Shown here piece by piece: positions 8,523 to 15,990 of a stretch of 64,000 bases of DNA (positions are counted from its first letter, which is position 1; each line of letters starts with the position of its first letter). Where the stretch lies: contig JAYUED010000050.1 of the NCBI GenBank assembly GCA_043739385.1, forward strand, positions 1 through 64,000, in the 5' to 3' direction. Both the position numbers and the translations under genes were made by a program. The notes beneath the pieces are model-generated. The model was not told where the DNA came from. It saw nothing but the letters and a program-made list of their open reading frames with translations, and searched no databases. This DNA comes from Defluviibacillus sp043739385 (GTDB lineage: Bacteria; Pseudomonadota; Gammaproteobacteria; Burkholderiales; Burkholderiaceae_C).

Positions 8523-9254
8523 CTACGCCTGGGTGCTTAGCAGGGTACCCACGGCGAAGGTGCTTGTGCTGCCACTACTGTTGCCATTTCCGTAGCCCAA
8601 ATTTTGCTGCAATTGTGAGAGCAAGGCTTGCAGCGTAACTGCGGGTTGCGAACTTGAACTGCCTGAACTGGCAGTGCTTGAGCTGCCCGTTGCTGGGGTT
8701 ACTTGACCCAAATCAGCAGCCAGCTTGGAAAAGGCTGATTGCAAGTCGGCTGGCGCTGAACCGTTGCTGACTTGGGTAATCAAGGCAAACAAACCCGCTG
8801 AAAAACTGGCTTTCGGATCGTTGGTCGTTCTACTGGTGCTGGAGGTACTTGATGTACTGGCCGTACCCGCAGTGTTTTCGCCCTTCACCGCTTGAAACAG
8901 TGCGCCCATGAAGGACCGCATATCTTGTTTGACGTTGCCACCTGTGGCGCTCACACTGCTGTCGCTGGTAGCTGTACTGGTGGTGCTGTTCGCCGTAGTC
9001 GCTGTAACGGCGGTGGCGCTGGTCGCCGTCGTGGCTGACAGACCCAGGCTGCTCAAAGCTTGCTGCATCGCTTGTTGCACCTGACCCCCGCCGCCATGAT
9101 GCCCATGCCCATGGCTCTTTTTAACCTTACCACCGCCGCCATCACCATCACCATCAGAATCTGATGTTGTGCCGATTTGGCTGCTAGAGGTCTGTTGAAG
9201 TGCCGTGGATGGGGCAATATAGTTGGTAACAGAGGAGCTAGACGAGATATTCAT
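8523..9254 (-). CDS. Low-complexity Ser/Thr/Gly-rich protein of unknown function
   Basis: I do not recognise a named family. From ATG 9254 there are about 243 residues; ATG 9293 would add 13 and neither has a clear ribosome site. The N-terminus MNISSSSSVTNY is followed by an Asp/Gly cluster (SDSDGDGDGGGG) and a His/Gly cluster (HGHGHHGGGG), either of which could bind metal. Three short amphipathic segments are separated by Ser/Thr linkers: VQQAMQQALSSLGLS, DMRSFMGALFQAVKG and LFALITQVSNG/DLQSAFSKLAADLG. The tail is LQALLSQLQQNLGYG then FAVGTLLSTQA. There is no signal peptide or membrane helix. The pattern resembles small, probably exported or surface-structure proteins seen in several proteobacteria, but this is an impression. 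Confidence 0.55.
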   Translation of the reverse strand: MNISSSSSVTNYIAPSTALQQTSSSQIGTTSDSDGDGDGGGGKVKKSHGHGHHGGGGQVQQAMQQALSSLGLSATTATSATAVTATTANSTTSTATSDSSVSATGGNVKQDMRSFMGALFQAVKGENTAGTASTSSTSSTSRTTNDPKASFSAGLFALITQVSNGSAPADLQSAFSKLAADLGQVTPATGSSSTASSGSSSSQPAVTLQALLSQLQQNLGYGNGNSSGSTSTFAVGTLLSTQA

Positions 9255-9483
9255 GGCCGGCCTTTGAGGAAATGGAGAAGACCTATTGAACATCGACTTC
9301 AACTTTCGTTAAATGAGCGTTAAAGAGGCATAAATAGGCTTATTTACATTGCTTTACCGCAGCTTTATAAAAAGTGGCTCATGCGGTGAATTTGGCGTCT
9401 TCATACCGTCCATTCGATCCAACAAACTACCCTGCACGTCTAAAATGCACTGGCGTTAGACCCCTCCACCGGTACCTTTGTTC

Positions 9484-10872
9484 ATGAAAATTTCAGTCAC
9501 CATCTTCAAAGCCTACGATATCCGTGGTGTTGTCCCTTCCACATTGACTGAAGCGGTGGCTGAAGGCTTGGGCCGCGCTTTTGGCACGCAAGCACTCGCC
9601 GAAGGTCAAAAGACAGTGGCTGTGGGTCGTGATGGCCGATTGAGCGGCCCCAGCTTAAGCGCTGCCTTGGTGCGCGGCCTGGTCGCGGCCGGTATCGAAG
9701 TCATCGATATCGGCACCGTCACTACCCCCATGGTCTACTTTGCGGCCCATACCCTTTGTCAAAGCGGTATTCAGGTCACAGGCAGCCACAACCCGAAAGA
9801 CTACAACGGCTTCAAAATGGTGATGGGAGGACGCGCTATCTACGGTGACGAAATCCAGGCCCTGCGCCAGATGATGGAAGCTGAAAGCTGGGCGCTGCAA
9901 GCCGGTGGCTCTGTCAAAAACATCAACCTCGAAGCCCCTTACCGCGCGCGCATCGTCAGCGACGTGAAGCTTGCCCGCCCCATGCGCATCGTGATGGATT
10001 GCGGCAACGGCATCGCTGGCGCTTCTGCACCCGCTATCTTCCGGGCCCTAGGCTGCGAAGTCACTGAGCTGTTCAGCGAAGTTGACGGCAATTTTCCCAA
10101 TCATCACCCTGACCCCAGCAAGCCCGAGAACCTGAAAGATTTGATTGCTGCGCTGCAATCTGGGGACGCCGAACTGGGTCTCGCATTCGACGGTGACGGT
10201 GACCGTCTGGGCATCGTCACCAAAGACGGTAACAACATCTACCCCGACCGCCAAATGGGCCTTTTTGCGCAAGACGTGCTGAGCCGCGTGCCCGGAGGCA
10301 CGATTTTGTTTGATGTGAAGTGCTCGCAGCGCCTCGCGCCCACCATCACTGCCGCAGGTGGCAAGCCGCTGATGTGCAAGACCGGCCATTCGCTCATCAA
10401 AGCCAAGATGAAAGAAATCGACTCCCCGTTGGGCGGTGAGATGAGCGGTCATATCTTCTTTAAAGAACGTTGGTTTGGCTTTGACGATGGCACCTACGCT
10501 GGCGCGCGTTTGCTGGAAATTCTGAGTAAATCCCCTGATGCGAACGCCGTGCTGAACGCGTTGCCCACCAGCTTTTCCACGCCTGAGTTGAACGTGCCTT
10601 GCGCTGAGGGCGAGCCGCACAGCGTCACTGCCGCGCTGCAGGCCATTGCGGCGGCCACGTTCGCCTCGCCAGCGGTGATCTCTGATATTGACGGTCTGCG
10701 CGTTGATTGGCCCGATGGTTTTGGGTTGATCCGTGCCTCTAACACCACGCCCGTGCTGGTGCTGCGCTTTGAAGGCCACACTGACGCTGCACTGCAGCGT
10801 ATTCAGGCCGATATGTTGGCGCTACTGCGAACAGTCAAGCCGAATGCCAGCTTTGAGGCCAGTGCGCACTGA
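9484..10872 (+). CDS. Phosphomannomutase/phosphoglucomutase
   Basis: 462 residues in the alpha-D-phosphohexomutase superfamily. It interconverts hexose 6-phosphate and 1-phosphate through a phosphoserine, feeding GDP-mannose or UDP-glucose for LPS and exopolysaccharide. Visible motifs are FKAYDIRG at the N-terminus, the phosphoserine loop VTGSHNPKDYNGFKM, the Mg2+ site AFDGDGDRLG, the sugar-binding loop GGEMSGHIFF and the C-terminal phosphate loop RASNTTPVLVLRFEG. The AlgC/ManB type fits best. ATG 9484 is preferred over the TTG two codons earlier. waaC follows 13 bp downstream, so the gene heads a surface-polysaccharide operon. Confidence 0.94.
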   Translation: MKISVTIFKAYDIRGVVPSTLTEAVAEGLGRAFGTQALAEGQKTVAVGRDGRLSGPSLSAALVRGLVAAGIEVIDIGTVTTPMVYFAAHTLCQSGIQVTGSHNPKDYNGFKMVMGGRAIYGDEIQALRQMMEAESWALQAGGSVKNINLEAPYRARIVSDVKLARPMRIVMDCGNGIAGASAPAIFRALGCEVTELFSEVDGNFPNHHPDPSKPENLKDLIAALQSGDAELGLAFDGDGDRLGIVTKDGNNIYPDRQMGLFAQDVLSRVPGGTILFDVKCSQRLAPTITAAGGKPLMCKTGHSLIKAKMKEIDSPLGGEMSGHIFFKERWFGFDDGTYAGARLLEILSKSPDANAVLNALPTSFSTPELNVPCAEGEPHSVTAALQAIAAATFASPAVISDIDGLRVDWPDGFGLIRASNTTPVLVLRFEGHTDAALQRIQADMLALLRTVKPNASFEASAH

Positions 10873-10885
10873 CCGGGTTTAGCCC

Positions 10886-11932
10886 GTGAAAGTGCTTATT
10901 GTGAAACTCTCGTCCTTGGGCGATGTCGTTCACGCCATGCCTGCCGTACAGGACATTCGCCGAGCTTTCCCCCTTGCGCAAATCGACTGGGTGGTCGAGC
11001 CTGGATTTGCCCCTTTGGTGCGCCGTTGCGCAGGGGTTCGTCGCGTCATCGCTTGCAATCTGCGGGCTTGGCGAAAATCCCTTTTCTCGGCCACCACACG
11101 CTACGCATGGGCAGACTTTAAAACGACTTTGCAAGCAGAAAGTTACGACGCGGTAATTGACCTGCAAGGACTTACCAAATCTGCGTTGATTGCCCGGCTG
11201 GCTCGCTTAACCCCTCAAGGTCAACGCTACGCCTTGGCCAACTGTACTGACGGTTCCAGCTACGAGGCACCCACGCGCTGGGTGGCGGATGTGGCGATTC
11301 ACATTCCGCCACACAGCAGCGCCGTACAGCGTTCGCGCATGCTGTGTGCTCAAGCGTTGGGGTATGCCTTGCCTGCAAGTTTTGAGCACTATGGGCTGAA
11401 CGCCCAGGAGGCGTATTCATCAGTAGCTATTAATTCAATAGTATTTGACGCCTATTGCCACTCCGCCGTAGTGCCGGTCGTTGCGTTGGTACATGGCACT
11501 TCCCGCGCTGACAAGCTGTGGCCCGAAGCCCATTGGGTGGCACTGGCACAACGCCTGATGCTGTCAGGCCACAGCATTGCTTTGCTGCACGGCAGCGACG
11601 AAGAGCATGGCCGCAGCGTGAGGCTAGCGCAGGCATTGCATGACGGACGTGTCCATATTTGGCCTCGCCTCAGCGTCGATTCCCTGACCGACCAACTGGC
11701 CCGCACTGCCGGGGTAATTGGCGTGGACAGCGGCCTGTCTCACATTGCTGTGGCGCTGGATTTGCCCCATGTTCAGCTTTACAACTTCGACACGGCGTGG
11801 CGCACTGGGCCGCACACACCACGCCAGCAAAGCGTGTTTGCTAAGCCATGCCCATCGGTCGAGCAAGTCTGGCAGGCGTGGCAAACGGTGCGGTCGGTGC
11901 AGTCAGTGAAAACGGTCGCCGTCAAAGCATGA
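10886..11932 (+). CDS. waaC: LPS heptosyltransferase I
   Basis: 348 residues, a family-9 glycosyltransferase that adds the first L-glycero-D-manno-heptose to Kdo of the LPS inner core. VLIVKLSSLGDVVHAMPA at the N-terminus is diagnostic, followed by IDWVVEPGFAPL. The C-terminal nucleotide-sugar domain has ALVHGTSRADKLWP and VIGVDSGLSHIAVALDLP. Translation begins at GTG 10886. Residues ~178-192 (SSVAINSIVFDAYCHS) are encoded by an AT-rich stretch unlike the rest of the gene and look like an in-frame short repeat insertion. The stop overlaps the waaA start (ATGA). Confidence 0.95.
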   Translation: MKVLIVKLSSLGDVVHAMPAVQDIRRAFPLAQIDWVVEPGFAPLVRRCAGVRRVIACNLRAWRKSLFSATTRYAWADFKTTLQAESYDAVIDLQGLTKSALIARLARLTPQGQRYALANCTDGSSYEAPTRWVADVAIHIPPHSSAVQRSRMLCAQALGYALPASFEHYGLNAQEAYSSVAINSIVFDAYCHSAVVPVVALVHGTSRADKLWPEAHWVALAQRLMLSGHSIALLHGSDEEHGRSVRLAQALHDGRVHIWPRLSVDSLTDQLARTAGVIGVDSGLSHIAVALDLPHVQLYNFDTAWRTGPHTPRQQSVFAKPCPSVEQVWQAWQTVRSVQSVKTVAVKA

Positions 11933-13266
11933 TTCGCCTCCTCTACGCGCTACTGATGACGCTGGTTCAGCCGCTGCTGTGGCTCAAACTGCACCAGCGT
12001 GGTCGCCGAGAACCTGGCTATTTAAAGGCCATAGGTGAGCGCTTTGGTCGCTATCCACCAGCCGACCAGCCCGCTTCTGCTGCATCTGTCGATTGGGTCT
12101 GGCTCCACGCCGTTTCGCTGGGTGAAACCCGCGCCGCCGCCGTGCTGCTGGATGAGTTGCGTCAGCAAGCCCCCCAGCTTCGCCTGCTGCTGACCCATGG
12201 CACCGCCACAGGTCGTGCAGAGGGGCGGGCGTTGCTGCGCGAAGGTGACATCCAAGTCTGGCAACCGTGGGATGCGCCTGGCCCGGTCAACCGCTTTTTA
12301 GATCACTTTCAACCCCGCGTTGGTGTGCTGATCGAAACCGAAGTCTGGCCAAGCCTCACCGCCGCTTGCCAAAAGCGTGATCTGCCGTTGTTGATGGTGA
12401 ACGCCCGCCTCAGCGAAAAGTCGCTTTTCAAAGCGCAGCGCGTGGCTTGGCTTGCCCGTCCAGCCTACCGTGCGCTGTCCGCCGTCTATGCCCAAACCTA
12501 CGCCGATGCCCAGCGCTTGCGCCAACTCGAGGCCAATGTGCAGGGCGTCTTTGGCAATGTGAAGTTCGATGCCCAGCCCAGCCCTGGGTTGTTGTTGCAA
12601 GGCCAGCAGTGGCGGGCCGCTTGGAACGCAAAGCAAGCGCGGTCTAAACGGTCTAAACGATCAAAACCCATCATCCTATTTGCCAGCTCACGTGAAGGCG
12701 AAGAGGCCTTGCTATTGGCCTGCCTCAGCGCACTGCCCATGGCTCAGCGCCAAGCCGTGCAATGGCTGATCGTGCCCCGCCATCCGCAACGATTTGACGA
12801 TGTGGCGGCGTTGGTTCAAGCCCAAGGCTTCAGCGTCTCGCGCCGCAGCGACTGGGGGAGCAACGGCCCTGTTGACCTGATTGGAGACGCTACGGACGCG
12901 GCCCCGGTGGTCTGGCTGGGTGACTCCCTCGGTGAAATGCCTTTGTACTACGCCCTGAGTGAAGTGGCGCTGCTGGGCGGCAGCTTTCTTCCCTTTGGCG
13001 GTCAAAACCTCATTGAAGCCGCTGCCTGCGGTTGTCCTGTCGTCATGGGGCCGCACACCTTTAACTTTGCCGATGCAGCCGCCAACAGCGCTAGTGCCGG
13101 TGCAGCCTTTGCAGTCGCAGATATTCCCGCCGCTGTTACCCAAGCCGTTGATTTGCTGTCCGAAGAAAAGCAACTGACGCTTGCTAGGTTGGCTGCGTCG
13201 ACATTTGTGATGCAACACCGAGGGGCGGCGCAGAAGACTGCAGCGGTGGTGGCACGCTTGGTGTAA
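11929..13266 (+). CDS. waaA: 3-deoxy-D-manno-octulosonic acid (Kdo) transferase
   Basis: 445 residues from ATG 11929, which overlaps the waaC stop; the open frame extends upstream inside waaC, but the family N-terminus IRLLYALLMTLVQPLLWL fits this start. This GT30 enzyme attaches Kdo from CMP-Kdo to lipid IVA at the inner membrane. Marks seen are VWLHAVSLGETRAA with the catalytic glutamate, LLTHGTATGRAEGR, VGVLIETEVWPSL, VNARLSEKS, and the CMP-binding region LGGSFLPFGGQNLIEAAACG. A short RSK triplet repeat (about residue 239) comes from a tandem 9-bp motif. It acts one step before WaaC, so the pair builds the inner core. Confidence 0.95.
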   Translation: MIRLLYALLMTLVQPLLWLKLHQRGRREPGYLKAIGERFGRYPPADQPASAASVDWVWLHAVSLGETRAAAVLLDELRQQAPQLRLLLTHGTATGRAEGRALLREGDIQVWQPWDAPGPVNRFLDHFQPRVGVLIETEVWPSLTAACQKRDLPLLMVNARLSEKSLFKAQRVAWLARPAYRALSAVYAQTYADAQRLRQLEANVQGVFGNVKFDAQPSPGLLLQGQQWRAAWNAKQARSKRSKRSKPIILFASSREGEEALLLACLSALPMAQRQAVQWLIVPRHPQRFDDVAALVQAQGFSVSRRSDWGSNGPVDLIGDATDAAPVVWLGDSLGEMPLYYALSEVALLGGSFLPFGGQNLIEAAACGCPVVMGPHTFNFADAAANSASAGAAFAVADIPAAVTQAVDLLSEEKQLTLARLAASTFVMQHRGAAQKTAAVVARLV

Positions 13267-13377
13267 GGGCTTGATAGAGTCCTAAGTTAGCTGGATTAAA
13301 ACTAATCTCGCAGTTTGTTCGCTACTCGTTCGATGCTTGTGCACCACATTCAGTTGGAATCGCGCCAAAATCCACCC

Positions 13378-13713
13378 ATGCAAATGTCCTCTACATCGCC
13401 CCCTACATCCCCCGTTCTGCCAAACCCAGAATCGGAATCTGGATCTCAAGAATCTCAACCTCAAGCCCAGCCCATCACCCAAGTCCGTAACCCACTGCAC
13501 GGCTTGACGTTGGAAGCCATCGTTACCGCGTTGGCTGCGCATTACGGCTGGGAAAGCCTCGGCGAGCGCATCCCTGTGCGCTGCTTTACCCACGATCCGA
13601 GCGTTGCATCCAGCCTGAAATTCCTGCGTAAAACGCCTTGGGCGCGAGAGAAAGTTGAGGGGCTGTACCTCTTCATGCTGCGCGAAATTCGGCGTGAGGA
13701 AACAGGGCGGTAA
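13378..13713 (+). CDS. VF530 / DUF2132 family protein
   Basis: About 111 residues if ATG 13378 is used; 13384 and a start near 13333 are also possible and there is no clear ribosome site. The first ~35 residues are a Pro/Ser/Gln-rich leader. The rest is a compact VF530 domain: NPLHGLTLEAIVTALAAHYG, IPVRCFTHDPSVASSLKFL, RKTPWAREKVEGLY. This small alpha-helical domain, known from Vibrio structures, has been proposed to bind DNA, but its role is not established. It stands alone after waaA, with two small hairpins downstream (13725-13745 and 13746-13760). Confidence 0.8.
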   Translation: MQMSSTSPPTSPVLPNPESESGSQESQPQAQPITQVRNPLHGLTLEAIVTALAAHYGWESLGERIPVRCFTHDPSVASSLKFLRKTPWAREKVEGLYLFMLREIRREETGR

Positions 13714-14087
13714 CGCTTGCCCTTCTATTGCCTGCAAGGCAATAGGGTGCGCTGAGCACCATTAATTTATTCCAATTTAACGGGCGACCCGTTCTCCCTG
13801 GTGCTTGCCGCTGGGGGGAAGGGTATTGATTTACGTCCGGTTGAAGCAATGAAAATGAGCCTGGGTGGTTGAGTTTTACATCCATGCAGGGTAAATGTCA
13901 CAAATTAGAAAGTAGTACAAATTTACTAAGCCTCTTTAGGATTATGGTTAAGTTACATTTAGATGCGAATTGAATTCGTTGTTTAAAAACAACGTTATTC
14001 GCGTTTCTCTTTACCTTCAGCTGGTTTTTTGGCCTCGCTGGGAATGGGCAAATGGCTTATCAGTGCACCCGATTGAGGTTAGTAAAT
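13714..14087. other. 374-bp intergenic region before the first CTERM protein
   Basis: No gene is seen. It contains two small hairpins right after the VF530 gene (8-bp stem 13725-13732/13738-13745, and GGTGC/GCACC at 13746-13760) without a T-run. From ~13890 it becomes AT-rich. It holds a 16-bp box, TTAAGTTACATTTAGA, at 13948-13963 that is repeated before the second paralog, then an imperfect hairpin at about 13966-14001 (inner stem CGTTG/CAACG, outer GCGAAT/ATTCGC), then a GAGGT ribosome site at 14076-14080. Confidence 0.7.
13948..13963 (+). promoter_or_regulatory. 16-bp box shared by the two CTERM genes (copy 1)
   Basis: The 16-mer TTAAGTTACATTTAGA lies 140 bp before the start codon of the first CTERM protein and occurs identically 141 bp before the second (15850-15865). 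The identical spacing and the hairpin between box and start in both leaders suggest a promoter or regulator site. No standard -35 could be assigned. Confidence 0.5.
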
Positions 14088-15765
14088 ATGTATCGCATCT
14101 CCCACCCTAGCGGCTTGACCCACAGCCACCTCTCGGTTTCTTGTGCCGAGCGGCTTTTTAAAAAATCTGCAGTAGTTCTTGCGCTACCTGCCTTGCTGGT
14201 ATTAGGGGGCCTCGCCGGCACCAGTGCTTTCGCAGCACCTGGAACCCCAGGTACGCCACAAGCGCCCATCACGTTGTACACCGAGAATTTTGAGAATGTT
14301 CCCGTTTCTCAAACAGCCCAGGCGCTAGAGAATTACTCGGGTGTGGCCCCACTGCGCGAGACCTATACGGCAGACCCGGTTTGGCTGAGCGCCAACAACT
14401 CCTGCAATGGCATCGTCCTTTCCTCCAACACGAGCAATAACGGCGGTGTCGCCTGTCCCTACTATCCTCAGCTCCAGTCTCTAGCGTTGCTGCTGGGCGG
14501 AATCAATGGTTCTGGGGTGGCGGGGGGACAATCACGTTGTCGCAGGCTTTTCGAATAACAACCCCGGTCCAGACAAAGTGGAGTTTGAAACAGTTTCTCC
14601 GATTCCACTGCTGACGACCAACAGCCGGTTCATTACCTTCTCAGTCAACGCTGCAGCGATCAGCTGCAATGCCCCTGGGGGCGGTTCTCCCTCGGGCCCA
14701 AGTGGGTCACCGCTGTACAAGTTCTACCTCCTCAACCCAGTTACGGGAACCGAGACCCCAACGTTTACGACCCCGATCAACCCATGCGCCAGCGGTGCGA
14801 ACACAGGGAGCGGTAGTTATTCATCGAACGGTGCCATATTGTTCAGCGGCACCGCGCTCAAAATCCGCATGAGGAACGGCAACGGGAGTGGCAACGGCAA
14901 CGACTCCGCGTTTGATGACATTAAGGCGCTGGACGCGACACCGCAGCTCGACAAGTCGTTCTCTACGGTAAACCAAGTAGTTGGGAAGGCATCCACCCTG
15001 ACATTGACGATCACTAACACCACCGACCTCGCTTCGAAGAATGGTTGGTCGTTCACCGACACCTTGCCGGCAGGGCTCAAGGTGACCAGCCCGGCCGCGA
15101 CAACCACCTGTCCGTCTGGCGTCGTGACTGCGGCGAATGGCAGCAATACAGTTGCTGTTTCGGGTAATCTCACTGCAGGGATGGCGAGCTGCACAGTGAC
15201 AGTGGCTGTCACGTCGAACGCACTGGGTACTTTCACTAACAATGCGTCGAACATCACTTCTTCCGTAGGCATCACCCCGCCCGGTAGTGCCTCGGTTACG
15301 TTCGTAAATGGTGCGGATATCGGCACGACGGTCAACCTTCCTCAGGGGGCGGCAGTTGGGAGTGCGGTTAACGGCAGCTTCACCTGTACCAATCGCGGAC
15401 CCGATAGCGCTTCAGCAGCGACTTGCAGCATCGCCGGTTTGCCTCCAGCCGCAGTTATCAGTTGTACACCCGCAGTGCCCACCGCGGCCCCGCTGGCTTC
15501 AAGTAGCTCGGTGGTCTGCAACGTGAGATTCATTATGCCCACCACGGTGTCAGCTGTGGCGACGGGAGGCAGTGCCACGCCAGACCCAGATCTGACAAAC
15601 AACAGCGCAACAGCGACGGTCAGTAGCAGCTCTGCAGCGATTTCTGCAGCAGCAGCAGCTGCTGCCACCGCGGTTCCAATTGATGAACCATGGATGATTG
15701 TCTCGCTGATTTTGTTGTTGGCAGGCGTGGTTGGCTCCAAGCAGGGGGTACGCAGAAAGCGTTAA
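14088..15765 (+). pseudogene. Secreted DUF11-like protein with variant IPTL-CTERM tail, frameshifted
   Basis: Paralog of the gene at 15991, broken into two frames. The first runs from ATG 14088 to a stop at 14558 and the second resumes about 14506. Aligning with the intact paralog shows one extra base in a run of six Gs at 14522-14527. With five Gs the frame reads GSGVAGDNHVVAG as in the paralog, and the product would have 558 residues. Parts are a signal peptide ending near SAFAAPGTPGTP, an N-terminal domain with YTENFENVPVS and DPVWLSANNSCNG, a DUF11-like domain (LTLTITNTTDLASKNGWSF), and a sorting tail of VPIDEPW, a hydrophobic helix and RRKR. It is either phase-variable, a recent pseudogene or a sequencing error in the G tract. 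Processing by exosortase H (53765) is inferred. Confidence 0.8.
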
Positions 15766-15849
15766 GAATGTCCAGATGCAGGTGTCGCAAGCTAAATTGA
15801 AGATACAGGTTAATTTACAAAATGATTTAGATTAATTAATTTATGTGAA

Positions 15850-15865
15850 TTAAGTTACATTTAGA
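15850..15865 (+). promoter_or_regulatory. 16-bp box shared by the two CTERM genes (copy 2)
   Basis: Identical to 13948-13963 and 141 bp upstream of the second paralog's ATG. Its last two bases are the first two of the left arm of the strong hairpin at 15864-15903, so if this is the promoter the hairpin lies at the very start of the transcript. Confidence 0.5.
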
Positions 15866-15909
15866 CGGGATTGGCATGGTTTGTTGACCATGCCAATCCC
15901 GTCTTTTTT
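15864..15909 (+). terminator. Strong rho-independent terminator or leader attenuator
   Basis: A perfect 16-bp stem (15864-15879 with 15888-15903, 8-base loop) is followed by six Ts. It lies 98 bp after the first CTERM gene and 82 bp before the second. The simple reading is terminator of the first gene. Because the shared 16-bp box sits just before it, it could instead be a leader attenuator of the second. Confidence 0.9.
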
Positions 15910-15990
15910 GTCTCTAGTTAAATTATTTAGTTCATTTAGTAATGGATAAATGGTCTGCTGAGGCGCCCTCCTCTTGAGGTAAGTAACCGT

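Noticed and set aside
13981..13997. CGTTGTTT/AAACAACG-type palindrome as an attachment site
   Set aside because: It fits better as part of the leader hairpin of the CTERM gene; no integrated element borders it.
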